Shown: positions 45,465 to 54,615 of the stretch, piece by piece
Numbering within the stretch: the stretch's first letter is position 1
Layout: each line of letters starts with the position of its first letter
Source: Berberis thunbergii
Taxonomy: Eukaryota; Streptophyta; Magnoliopsida; Ranunculales; Berberidaceae
Assembly: GCA_003290165.1 (NCBI GenBank)
Contig: QNQO01000529.1
Coordinates: 186,001-250,000, forward strand
Length of the DNA stretch: 64,000 nt
Direction of reading: 5' to 3'
Position numbers and translations under genes: made by a program
The notes under the pieces: generated by a model
Seen by the model: the letters and a program-made list of their open reading frames with translations, nothing else
Told to the model about the DNA's origin: nothing
Databases searched by the model: none

Positions 45465-46325
45465 CATTGTAGTTAAGGCGTTAAGGCGGAGGCAAGGCGG
45501 ACATGCTTGAAAAACGCCTGAGGCGTGAGGCAGTAGGCGAGATAGACGCCTCAGTGAAGTAAGGCGGGCTTAACATTTTTTTAAAGATTTTTTTTATAAT
45601 AAATTGAAACATATTAGTATAGTAGTATATATCATCATTTTTTATAAGTATCATAAGCAAATATGTATAAAAAATGACACAACTACTTAGAATCGAAATG
45701 TAAATATAATAAAGTTGCATAGCATAGTGAAAAGATGCACTACATAAGTGTTAAGTAACTTACAAACATCCACTAAATCATTAAAAGTCAGTAATCTTGA
45801 AATAATAAAAACTTGATAATATTGAGCATTTGTTAGAAGAAATTGTTGGAATAGTTAGTAAAAATCCACAAGTATGATCATTATTGGCATTCCAAAAGCA
45901 TAAAAATCATTTAACTATGCTACGAAAAAATCAAGATTGATGTTAATCACAGATTGATCAAAACATGATATGTTTTCTCCAAAACATATTTAAAAAAAAT
46001 GTGACATATTTATCAAAACTTAAAAATGTTTTATCTTGTTTGTTTGTTATTTGGGAATACCTGATTTGAAGGCAAAGAGGAGACGAAGACTCCGAGTCTC
46101 TAATGGCAGCAACAAGGAGCAGCAAGCATTACACCAAGAAACATAAAACCCTATTATAGAGTGGGCTGCAACCTCTTTTGCTGCACTAGGCGGGTTGCAA
46201 CCAGTTTTGTGCTGAGGCGGGCCGAAGCGGACGCCTTATTTCACCGCACCGCATTGCCTCACTTTGAGGCAAAATTCTGTAAAAACGCCTTGAGGCACGC
46301 ATAGATGGTCGCCTTGACTACACTG
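45465..46325 (-). mobile_element. 861-bp hAT-like non-autonomous element, copy B (inverse of copy A)
   Basis: Ends CATTGTAGTTAAGGCG and CGCCTTGACTACACTG are inverted repeats. Flanks ATTTTCAC (45457-45464) and ATTTCCAC (46326-46333) match at 7 of 8. It is the reverse-complement relative of 34552-35429 along its whole length, so the two form an inverted pair about 10 kb apart. Confidence 0.8.
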
Positions 46326-46457
46326 ATTTCCACAAACTGGCCAATCAATGCAAATTGTGTTGACGTATCAAGGATGGGTGATGGAATTTTTTGGAAAAGA
46401 TCCATATTGAGCAGTAAGCCATTTATTTCTTCAAACATCTTTTGCCAGAAACACATT

Positions 46458-46956
46458 GTTAGGCTTCAGCCTCCTATCAAGTTTACCTATTCAAGGAGAA
46501 AGTATAAAACAGACAAGTGAAGATTGGCAAGTAATAGGCTGTTTAACATTCTGTAATAACAGTCTGTTAGGTGCTCTGTTAGCCTTACTGTTAGTGTTAG
46601 TTAGTCTGTTGCTATAAATAAGACATTAGCAAGGAAAAATAGAGGATTCATTGATTGGAATATAAACCATTTGTACAAGAGCTCTGCTCTGTGGAGACTG
46701 GCAATCTCGAAACATGCCTGATTCAATTCAATTCAATTCTACTCTTTGTAATCTACAAGTCATTCAATACAAATTCTTCCTCTCAAGCAATCCCTGTTAC
46801 ATTCAGTCTCTTGTCATAGCAACTCATTTTTAATTGTGGCTTGCAAGATTCTGTGCTTCAAGAAATCAACTGTCTGACAGATCAAATTAGTCTGGAATAA
46901 CTTGATATCATCAATTCATGCAGGAAACAAATTCAAACAAAGGTTAGTTCCTAACA
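46458..46956 (+). repeat. 5' LTR of the rearranged gypsy element (499 bp)
   Basis: It starts TGTTAGGCTTC and ends GTTCCTAACA. A TATA box TATAAATA lies at 46613-46620. Relative to the 3' LTR it has an extra CCTTACTGTTAG-type 12 bp and one extra ATTCA unit. Confidence 0.9.
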
Positions 46957-46960
46957 AATT

Positions 46961-46972
46961 TGGTATCAGAGC
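46961..46972 (+). other. Primer-binding site (initiator-Met tRNA type)
   Basis: TGGTATCAGAGC lies four bases after the 5' LTR, the usual position and sequence for tRNA-iMet priming of reverse transcription. Confidence 0.9.
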
Positions 46973-46990
46973 ATCAAGATCTTGAAGAAA

Positions 46991-48094
46991 ATGGCAGGAA
47001 AAACTGGATCGACCAGTAATAACGCAAGAGTGGAAGCGGTAGAAGAAGCCGTGGTAAGCGTTCAAGAACAGATGGAATCTCTTAAAGGAGGGTTCCAAGA
47101 ACTGATACAGAAAATGGATCAGTGGATGAAGAAACAAGAAGAGGTCCAAAAAGGGAACTCACCTGTAGATCAACCTCAGAGACCTTCAATCAATGTAGAA
47201 GCTCACAGTTTGAATGGTGGAAATGGAGGGGGATCAACTTCACAAGGGCAATACTTCGATAGAAGACCTAGAAGATTGGAGATGCCATCATTTGAAGGCT
47301 CAAATCCAGATGGGTGGATAATGAAAGCAGAGCGATTCTTTGTGTTGCAGAAGTATGGTAACGATGAGAAGATTGAAGCCGCTGTCATGTCCTTCGAAGG
47401 GGATGCCCTTCTGTGGTATCAGTGGGAAAGCAAGATAAGACCTATCATTTTTTGGGAAGAATTGAAGGGATTACTCTTGAAACAGTTCAGATCTACGCAG
47501 GAGGGGTCGCTTTGTGAACAATTTCTTGCGCTAAAACAAGAAGGATCAGTAGCAGAATACAGAAGAAGCTTCGTTTCTCATGCAGCTCCATTGGAATCTC
47601 TGAATGAAGAGGTTTATCTGAGTAAATTTATCAATGGACTGAAACCCTCAATCCGGGCGGAAGTCAGGATGCTTGATCCGGGTTTTCTGGGTCGGGCCAT
47701 GGATCTGGCCCAGCGGGTAGAAGATAAACAGTTACAGATGGGCTGGCTTAAAACGGGCTTCCCTTCTTATTATTTTAAACAGTCTTCGGGCCCAAGAACA
47801 ATGGGGAATGGCTCAATAGGGCATTCTTATCAGGCTCCAGTAAGGGATTTCGAAAGAAATTCTTTCAAACCAAATATAAACCCTAGAGAACCAGAGAGAC
47901 AGACGGCAGGGAGAAATGAGATCAGACGTATCTCTGATGCCGATTATCAAGCAAAGAGGGAGAAAGGTTTGTGTTTTCGTTGCGATGAGAAATACTCGCC
48001 TGGTCATCGATGCAAGAAACGTGAGCTCAGTGTTCTTATTGCGCAGGAAGAAGGTGAAGCGATCGAAACCGAGGTTCAAAATTGGGAAGAATAG
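46991..48094 (+). CDS. Gypsy gag (367 aa), ends at TAG in frame with pol
   Basis: The capsid and nucleocapsid precursor builds the virus-like particle. The ATG at 46991 follows the PBS by 18 bp. The N-terminus is coiled-coil-like (VEAVEEAVVSVQEQMESLKG). The retrotransposon gag core spans roughly residues 90-230 (MPSFEGSNPDGWIMKAERFF, MSFEGDALLWYQWE, EYRRSFVSHAA, FINGLKPSIRAEVRM). The zinc knuckle is LCFRCDEKYSPGHRC near residue 325, the C-C-H-C form of this gypsy branch. It ends at TAG (48092-48094), after which the same frame continues open into protease. The inverted copy has the same stop. Confidence 0.88.
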   Translation: MAGKTGSTSNNARVEAVEEAVVSVQEQMESLKGGFQELIQKMDQWMKKQEEVQKGNSPVDQPQRPSINVEAHSLNGGNGGGSTSQGQYFDRRPRRLEMPSFEGSNPDGWIMKAERFFVLQKYGNDEKIEAAVMSFEGDALLWYQWESKIRPIIFWEELKGLLLKQFRSTQEGSLCEQFLALKQEGSVAEYRRSFVSHAAPLESLNEEVYLSKFINGLKPSIRAEVRMLDPGFLGRAMDLAQRVEDKQLQMGWLKTGFPSYYFKQSSGPRTMGNGSIGHSYQAPVRDFERNSFKPNINPREPERQTAGRNEIRRISDADYQAKREKGLCFRCDEKYSPGHRCKKRELSVLIAQEEGEAIETEVQNWEE

Positions 48095-48106
48095 AAAGAG
48101 TTAGAG

Positions 48107-50197
48107 GTGGCGGAGATCAGCCCAGTGGTGGAGGTTTCGTTGAGTTCAGTCATGGGTTTGACGAGTCCCAAAACGATGAAGTTGGAGGGTGCCATTTCAG
48201 GTCAGTCAGTAGTTGTTTTAATTGACAGTGGGGCAACCCATAACTTTATCTCGCACAAATTGGTCGAACAAGGTAAGCTTCAAATTTCTTCTACGGGTGT
48301 GTATGGGGTTATGATGGGATCTGGTGATTCGATTCAAGGAAGTGGGATCTGTAAGGAAGTGAAATTACGCATGCAAGGGTTGGAGATTCTTGAAGATTTT
48401 CTTCCACTAGGTCTGGGCAGTTCTGATGTAATATTGGGTATACAATGGTTAGAGAAGTTGGGAACCACTTTCATAAATTGGAAAGATCAGATTTTTCGAT
48501 TCAGAGTTGGTTCAGATACAATTACACTCAAGGGGGATCCGTCTCTAGGGAGGAGTTTGATTTCACTCAAAAATATGATGCGCACAATTTCTCAAGAAGG
48601 TGAAGGTTTCTTGGTAGAACTGAGCAGTATTTCCTCGGTAGTGGAGGGTCAATATGAAATTCCAAAGGAGTTGGCTGAGTTGTTACTGAGGTATGACACA
48701 GTTTTTCAAGCCCCTTCAGGATTGCCACCCAAGCGTGGCTATGAGCACAACATTGTTTTGCAAGAGGGAACGGGACCGATAAATGTTCGACCGTATCGGT
48801 ACCCGCAATTTCAGAAGAATGAGATTGAGAAGCTCATAGCAGAGATGATGGAGTCTGGCATCATCAGGCCGAGTGTCAGCCCCTTTTCTAGTCCGGTGCT
48901 GCTCGTGAAGAAAAAAGATGGTGGATGGCGGTTTTGTGTAGATTATCGGGCTCTGAACAAACAAACAGTGCCCGATCGTTTTCCAATCCCCATCATTGAC
49001 GAGTTGCTGGATGAACTTCATGGGGCCGTCATATTTTCGAAGTTGGACTTGAAGTCGGGTTATCATCAGATCAGAGTTAAGGATGGGGATGAAGCTAAGA
49101 CGGCTTTTCGCACTCATGAAGGACATTACGAGTTTCTCGTAATGCTCTTCGGTCTGACCAACGCACCGGCTACGTTCCAGACTCTGATGAATACCATTTT
49201 TCGACCGTATTTGCGAAAGTTCGTCTTGGTCTTTTTCGATGACATCCTGGTGTATAGTTCCAGCCTCGCGAAGCATGTGGAGCAGTTGGAAACAGTCCTG
49301 AGTTTATTGCATCAACATTGCCTGTATGCTAACAAGAAAAAATGTGAGTTTGGTACTTCAAAACTGGGCTATTTGGGTCATGTAATTTCGGCGGAGGGAG
49401 TCTCTATGGATCAGTCGAAAGTGCAGGCGGTGTTAGATTGGCCACAACCTACGAACATTTCGGAATTGAGAGGTTTTTTGGGTTTAACGGGCTACTACCG
49501 CAAATTCATTCGAGGATACAGTCAGATAGTAGGGCCGTTAATTTCCCAATTAAAGAAGAATGGCTTCGGCTGGAATCATGAGGCCGAGGTGGCTTTTCAA
49601 GATCTGAAACGGGTCATGACTACTGCTCCGGTCTTGCGTATGCCAGATTTTTTGAAAGAGTTCGTTGTTGAGACAGACGCTTCGGGGTATGCGGTAGGCG
49701 CGGTCCTGATGCAGGAGCACCAACCGGTAGCCTTTTTCAGTCAAGTGTTGGGACAACGGGCTCGGTTGAAACCGATTTATGAAAAAGAGCTAATGGCGAT
49801 AGTGTTGGCGGTGAACAAATGGCGCGCGTATTTGTTGGGTCGACGCCTTATCATCCGAACGGATCAGCAGAGTCTTAAATTTCTTATGGAGCAAAGAATC
49901 ATCGGTCCAGATTATCAGAAATGGGTTCGAAAGTTGTTTGGTTTTCAATTCGAGATCCAATATCGTTCGGATTCTTCAAATGCAGCAGCCGATGCACTCT
50001 CCAGAATTTCTTCTCCATCAACTTGCTTGCAGATGAGTGGGCCAACTTGGTGTGAATGGGAGAGCCTTAAGTCAGAAATTGAGGGTGATCCTTCTATTCA
50101 CTTCTATTCAACTACTGAAGGATCGAGTGTCGCAGGGCTCTGCCGATCAGAGATACACATTACATCAGAATATATTGGCCCACTCTATCGACACTAG
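48107..50197 (+). CDS. Gypsy pol: PR, RT, RNase H; cut before integrase
   Basis: It is in the same frame as gag across the TAG at 48092. Protease active site [14 protein letters not shown] (about 48210-48250). RT shows [20 protein letters not shown] (48880-48940), [35 protein letters not shown], and the catalytic [11 protein letters not shown] (49230-49262). The conserved [12 protein letters not shown] block is MLFGL here, a change at the Pro. RNase H shows VVETDASGYAVGAVL (49665-49710), YEKELMAIVLAV and RTDQQSLKFLMEQ. A 10-bp tandem duplication at 50091-50110 shifts the frame, and the element is broken at about 50178, so integrase is lost. It is not functional as it stands. Confidence 0.88.
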   Translation: MAEISPVVEVSLSSVMGLTSPKTMKLEGAISGQSVVVLIDSGATHNFISHKLVEQGKLQISSTGVYGVMMGSGDSIQGSGICKEVKLRMQGLEILEDFLPLGLGSSDVILGIQWLEKLGTTFINWKDQIFRFRVGSDTITLKGDPSLGRSLISLKNMMRTISQEGEGFLVELSSISSVVEGQYEIPKELAELLLRYDTVFQAPSGLPPKRGYEHNIVLQEGTGPINVRPYRYPQFQKNEIEKLIAEMMESGIIRPSVSPFSSPVLLVKKKDGGWRFCVDYRALNKQTVPDRFPIPIIDELLDELHGAVIFSKLDLKSGYHQIRVKDGDEAKTAFRTHEGHYEFLVMLFGLTNAPATFQTLMNTIFRPYLRKFVLVFFDDILVYSSSLAKHVEQLETVLSLLHQHCLYANKKKCEFGTSKLGYLGHVISAEGVSMDQSKVQAVLDWPQPTNISELRGFLGLTGYYRKFIRGYSQIVGPLISQLKKNGFGWNHEAEVAFQDLKRVMTTAPVLRMPDFLKEFVVETDASGYAVGAVLMQEHQPVAFFSQVLGQRARLKPIYEKELMAIVLAVNKWRAYLLGRRLIIRTDQQSLKFLMEQRIIGPDYQKWVRKLFGFQFEIQYRSDSSNAAADALSRISSPSTCLQMSGPTWCEWESLKSEIEGDPSIHFYSTTEGSSVAGLCRSEIHITSEYIGPLYRH

Positions 50198-50417
50198 CCC
50201 AGTGAGCCTTCTCTCAGCTACCAGTATTCAACAACTTAGCACTATGCCCATACATAATGTTAAATTATTTTAATCCAGCCTATAGGTCGCCCCTGCCGGG
50301 ATTTGAACCTTGGATGTGGGGTTTGGCTCTGATACCAATTGTTATGAGCCAACCAACTCTCCCAAAAGCCCGAGCTGTTCAGGAGGGGAAGGTCCATAAC
50401 AAGGATCGTAACATTAT
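50178..50417 (-). other. Fragment of a small LTR element with PBS, inserted after RNase H
   Basis: Read on the minus strand, a 62-bp LTR-like block starts TGTTATGGACC (plus 50401) and ends CATAACA (plus 50340). Three bases later comes TGGTATCAGAGCC, an initiator-Met PBS. Further on GGTTCAAATCCC resembles a tRNA B box. The layout (very short LTR, then PBS) is like the 354-bp element at 16975. It is truncated at 50178 against the gypsy pol. Confidence 0.5.
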
Positions 50418-51034
50418 TGATAGGCCTCCTATCAGGTTTACCTATACTAGGAGAAAGAGGCTATCAGAAGGTCAGTAAAGTTGTGCTCATGAGATGCTGA
50501 AAGCTGTGATAATAGGTTGTTGCTGAAGATGCCAGGTTAAAGATGCCAGGCTGTTGCTGAAAGAGATGCCAGACTGTTGTTCAAGTAGCTTGCTGTCTGA
50601 TGCAAGTTGTTAGTCTGTTAGTTAGGAAGTCTGTTAGGCAATCTGATAGGTGCTCTGTTAGTGTCTGTGAGGTTAGTTATATGTGAGTCTCTATGTTATA
50701 AATAAGGAATGAGCCATAGAAATAGATTCATTGATTGAGTAATAACAATCTGTACATGAGCTCTGCTCAGTGGGAGATTGGCAATCTCGAAATATGCCTG
50801 ATACAATTCATTTCTTTCATCTGTAATCTACCAATTCATTCAATACAAATTTCCTTCTTTAGCAAGCAATCTTCTGCGATTATCAGACTCTTGTAGCAAC
50901 ATTTCATCTTGATTTGTGTCTGCAAGTTCTGTTGCTTCCAGGAATCACAACTCTGACAGAGCCAATCAGCCTGAAATAGCTTGGTATCTTCATTTCCTGC
51001 AGAAATATCATCATCAAAAGGTTAGTTCATATCA
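50418..51034 (+). repeat. Array LTR 1 (617 bp)
   Basis: It starts TGATAGGCCTCC and ends GTTCATATCA; TATA box TATAAATA at 50697-50704. It is the most diverged copy at a few sites (CAATCTGATAGG where others have CAATTTGTTAGG). Its left flank is not internal-region sequence, so this is the true left edge of the array. Confidence 0.9.
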
Positions 51035-51065
51035 AATTGGTATCAGAGCATTGATCTTGGGTACG

Positions 51066-51857
51066 ATGTCTGCAAGGATAGATCTTTCGGAAGAACAAAT
51101 GAGATGTATGCTAGAGGTGAGAAAGATATTTCAGTCCATGGAACAGGCACTAGATGGGTTGAGAAAAGACTTTGAAATACTCTCACGAAGTGTCTCTTCT
51201 TTGAAGGCGGAAGTTGCGGGTGTGGAGCAGCAAACTTCAGTGGTAGAAGATGGGAAAATGGAAGAAAGGACTGGTGTCCAAGGTCACAGGGAAGAATGTA
51301 ATCATCCAAGCATTGATATACAGTTTAATGAAACTGAAAGTGATGTTGACCAAACTGCTGAATCACAAAAACTAGATGAAGATCATTGTCGAAGTCTGAA
51401 AACTGAATACAATGGTTACACCAGGACAGTTGAGAAATTCAATGAGGAAGCTCTGCCAATTATATCTAGTGATGCTCCCAAGTCTCTAAGAGACAAAGAT
51501 GATGTTTCACAAATCTTGTTCGTGAGGTTCAAGTTTGTGCCTTCTTTCCTTCCTCCGGATATGTTGCTGAAATTCTACCCTGGATTCTGTAAGCGGCAAC
51601 TTTGGCCTCCTTTCCATTACATGCTACCATTCTCGGCGGATCAAGGTGGGCGGTTTATTAGGCTAGCAAACCTCCAAACATTCAAGTATCATGGGTCATG
51701 GATCAGCAAGGAGTTAGGACAACAAAGATCAATCATGATTCTGTTGTTTCTGGAGTTTCACCTTGAGGACAAGGTGAGTCTTTGGGGCAGGGGTATTGAT
51801 AGGCCTCCTATCAGGTTTACCTATACTAGGAGAAAGAGGCTATCAGAAGGTCAGTAA
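51066..51857 (+). CDS. Array unit 1 protein: gag-like start fused to pol C-terminal tail (263 aa)
   Basis: I start it at the ATG 17 bp after the PBS; the longer frame from 50916 would begin inside the LTR. The N-terminus is predicted coiled coil (MRCMLEVRKIFQSMEQALDG, then LRKDFEILSRSVSSLKAEVA), like the gag N-terminus of the full element. Residues about 155-225 (VRFKFVPSFLPPDMLLKFYP, GRFIRLANLQTFKYHGSWIS) are unknown to me. The end FLEFHLEDKVSLWGRG plus RFTYTRRK matches the FPSFHLEDKVRVWGGG and KFTYSRRK tail of the full element's pol. The stop lies inside the next LTR. No catalytic domain is present. Function unknown; it might act as a truncated gag or be a remnant of an internal deletion. 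Confidence 0.6.
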   Translation: MSARIDLSEEQMRCMLEVRKIFQSMEQALDGLRKDFEILSRSVSSLKAEVAGVEQQTSVVEDGKMEERTGVQGHREECNHPSIDIQFNETESDVDQTAESQKLDEDHCRSLKTEYNGYTRTVEKFNEEALPIISSDAPKSLRDKDDVSQILFVRFKFVPSFLPPDMLLKFYPGFCKRQLWPPFHYMLPFSADQGGRFIRLANLQTFKYHGSWISKELGQQRSIMILLFLEFHLEDKVSLWGRGIDRPPIRFTYTRRKRLSEGQ

Positions 51858-52413
51858 AGTTGTGCTCATGAGATGCTGAAAGCTGTGATAATAGGTTGTT
51901 GCTGAAGATGCCAGGTTAAAGATGCCAGGCTGTTGCTGAAAGAGATGCCAGACTGTTGTTCAAGTAGCTTGCTGTCTGATGCAAGTTGTTAGTCTGTTAG
52001 TTAGGAAGTCTGTTAGGCAATTTGTTAGGTGCTCTGTTAGTGTCTGTGAGGTTAGTTGTATGTGAGTCTCTATGTTATAAATAAGGAATGAGCCATAGAA
52101 ATAGATTCATTGATTGAGTAATAACATTCTGTACATGAGCTCTGCTCAGTGGGAGATTGGCAATCTCGAAATATGCCTGATACAATTCATTTCTCTCATC
52201 TGTAATCTACCAATTCATTCAATACAAATTTCCTTCTTTAGCAAGCAATCTTCTGCGATTATCAGACTCTTGTAGCAACATTTCATCTTGATTTGTGTCT
52301 GCAAGTTCTGTTGCTTCCAGGAATCACAACTCTGACAGAGCCAATCAGCCTGGAATAGCTTGGTATCTTCATTTCCTGTAGAAATATCATCATCAAAAGG
52401 TTAGTTCATATCA
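51797..52413 (+). repeat. Array LTR 2 (617 bp)
   Basis: Preceded by the polypurine tract GGGGCAGGGG and followed by PBS at 52417. It serves as 3' LTR of unit 1 and 5' LTR of unit 2. Confidence 0.9.
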
Positions 52414-52444
52414 AATTGGTATCAGAGCATTGATCTTGGGTACG

Positions 52445-53236
52445 ATGTCTGCAATGATAGATCTTTCGGAAGAACAAATGAGATGTATGCTAGAGGTGAG
52501 AAAGATATTTCAGTCCATGGAACAGGGACTAGATGGGTTGAGAAAAGACTTTGAAATACTCTCACGAAGTGTCTCTTCTTTGAAGGCGGAAGTTGCGGGT
52601 GTGGAGCAGCAAACTTCAGTGGTAGAAGATGGGAAAATGGAAGAAAGGACTGGTGTCCAAGGTCACAGGGAAGAATGTAATCATCCAAGCATTGATATAC
52701 AGTTTAATGAAACTGAAAGTGATGTTGACCAAACTGCTGAATCACAAGAACTAGATGAAGATCATTGTCGAAGTCTGAAAACTGAAGAAAATGGTTACAC
52801 CAGGACAGTTGAGAAATTCAATGAGGAAACTCTGCCAATTATATCTAGTGATGCTCCCAAGTCTCTAAGAGACAAAGATGATGTTTCACAAATCTTGTTC
52901 GTGAGGTTCAAGTTTGTGCCTTCTTTCCTTCCTCCGGATATGTTGCTGAAATTCTACCCTGGATTCTGTAAGCGGCAACTTTGGCCTCCTTTCCATTACA
53001 TGCTACCATTCTCGACAGATCAAGGTGGGCGGTTTATTAGGCCAGCAAACCTCCAAACATTCAAGTATCATGGGTCATGGATCAGCAAGGAGTTAGGACA
53101 GCAAAGATCGATCATGATTCTGTTGTTTCTGGAGTTTCACCTTGAGGACAAGGTGAGTCTTTGGGGCAGGGGTATTGATAGGCCTTCTATCGGGTTTACC
53201 TATACTAGGAGAAAGAGGCTATCAGAAGGTCAGTAA
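52445..53236 (+). CDS. Array unit 2 protein (263 aa)
   Basis: Same architecture as unit 1. It differs by a few residues: MSAMIDL for MSARIDL, MEQGLDG, KTEENGYTR, NEETLPI and a variant end, GIDRPSIGFTYTRRK. It is open throughout, so the frame has survived its duplication. Confidence 0.6.
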   Translation: MSAMIDLSEEQMRCMLEVRKIFQSMEQGLDGLRKDFEILSRSVSSLKAEVAGVEQQTSVVEDGKMEERTGVQGHREECNHPSIDIQFNETESDVDQTAESQELDEDHCRSLKTEENGYTRTVEKFNEETLPIISSDAPKSLRDKDDVSQILFVRFKFVPSFLPPDMLLKFYPGFCKRQLWPPFHYMLPFSTDQGGRFIRPANLQTFKYHGSWISKELGQQRSIMILLFLEFHLEDKVSLWGRGIDRPSIGFTYTRRKRLSEGQ

Positions 53237-53792
53237 AGTTGTGCTCATGAGATGCTGAAAGCTGTGATAATAGGTTGTTGCTGAAGATGCCAGGTTAAAG
53301 ATGCCAGGCTGTTGCTAAAAGAGATGCCAGACTGTTGTTCAAGTAGCTTGCTGTCTGATGCAAGTTGTTAGTCTGTTAGTTAGGAAGTCTGTTAGGCAAT
53401 TTGTTAGGTGCTCTGTTAGTGTCTGTGAGGTTAGTTGTATGTGAGTCTCTATGTTATAAATAAGGAATGAGCCATAGAAGTAGATTCATTGATTGAGTAA
53501 TAACATTCTGTACATGAGCTCTGCTCAGTGGGAGATTGGCAATCTCGAAATATGCCTGATACAATTCATTTCTCTCATCTGTAATCTACCAATTCATTCA
53601 ATACAAATTTCCTTCTTTAGCAAGCAATCTTCTGCGATTATCAGACTCTTGTAGCAACATTTCATCTTGATTTGTGTCTACAAGTTCTGTTGCTTCCAGG
53701 AATCACAACTCTGACAGAGCCAATCAGCCTGGAATAGCTTGGTATCTTCATTTCCTGCAGAAATATCATCATCAAAAGGTTAGTTCATATCA
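53176..53792 (+). repeat. Array LTR 3 (617 bp)
   Basis: Starts TGATAGGCCTTC, ends ATATCA. It shares GTGTCTACAAG with LTRs 4 and 5, where LTRs 1, 2 and 6 have GTGTCTGCAAG. Confidence 0.9.
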
Positions 53793-53823
53793 AATTGGTA
53801 TCAGAGCATTGATCTTGGGTACG

Positions 53824-54615
53824 ATGTCTGCAAGGATAGATCTTTCGGAAGAACAAATGAGATGTATGCTAGAGGAGAGAAAGATATTTCAGTCCATGGA
53901 ACAGGGACTAGATGGGTTGAGAAAAGACTTTGAAATACTCTCACGAAGTGTCTCTTCTTTGAAGGCGGAAGTTGCGGGTGTGGAGCAGCAAACTTCAGTG
54001 GTAGAAGATGGGAAAATGGAAGAAAGGACTGGTGTCCAAGGTCACAGGGAAGAATGTAATCATCCAAGCATTGATATACAGTTTAATGAAACTGAAAGTG
54101 ATGTTGACCAAACTGCTGAATCACAAGAACTAGATGAAGATCATTGTCGAAGTCTGAAAACTGAAGACAATGGTTACACCAGGACAGTTGAGAAATTCAA
54201 TGAGGAAGCTCTGCCAATTATATCTAGTGATGCTCCCAAGTCTCTAAGAGACAAAGATGATGTTTCACAAATCTTGTTCGTGAGGTTCAAGTTTGTGCCT
54301 TCTTTCCTTCCTCCGGATATGTTGCTGAAATTCTACCCTGGATTCTGTAAGCGGCAACTTTGGCCTCCTTTCCATTACATGCTACCATTCTTGGCGGATC
54401 AAGGTGGGCGGTTTATTAGGCCAGCAAACCTCCAAACATTCAAGTATCATGGGTCATGGATCAGCAAGGAGTTAGGACAGCAAAGATCAATCATGATTCT
54501 GTTGTTTCTGGAGTTTCACCTTGAGGACAAGGTGAGTCTTTGGGGCAGAGGTATTGATAGGTCTCCTATCAGGTTTACATATACTAGGAGAAAGAGGCTA
54601 TCAGAAGGTCAGTAA
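53824..54615 (+). CDS. Array unit 3 protein (263 aa)
   Basis: Same architecture. It has LEERKIF where units 1, 2 and 5 have LEVRKIF, and PFLADQ for PFSADQ. Its translation is identical to that of unit 4, so these two are the most recent duplicates or were homogenised. Confidence 0.6.
   Translation: MSARIDLSEEQMRCMLEERKIFQSMEQGLDGLRKDFEILSRSVSSLKAEVAGVEQQTSVVEDGKMEERTGVQGHREECNHPSIDIQFNETESDVDQTAESQELDEDHCRSLKTEDNGYTRTVEKFNEEALPIISSDAPKSLRDKDDVSQILFVRFKFVPSFLPPDMLLKFYPGFCKRQLWPPFHYMLPFLADQGGRFIRPANLQTFKYHGSWISKELGQQRSIMILLFLEFHLEDKVSLWGRGIDRSPIRFTYTRRKRLSEGQ

Noticed and set aside
48716..49276. 186-aa minus-strand ORF over RT, and its mirror at 59229-59759
   Set aside because: Antisense shadow of the conserved RT coding sequence; no domain of its own.
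50916..51065. Longer version of the array ORFs starting at MSASSVASRN or MSTSSVASRN
   Set aside because: This start lies inside the LTR and reads across the LTR end and the PBS. The ATG just after the PBS is the natural start.
51043..51309. Five identical 88-aa minus-strand ORFs in the array (51309, 52688, 54067, 55462, 56857)
   Set aside because: They are shadows of the plus-strand frame. Their identity comes from the array, not from selection on that strand.
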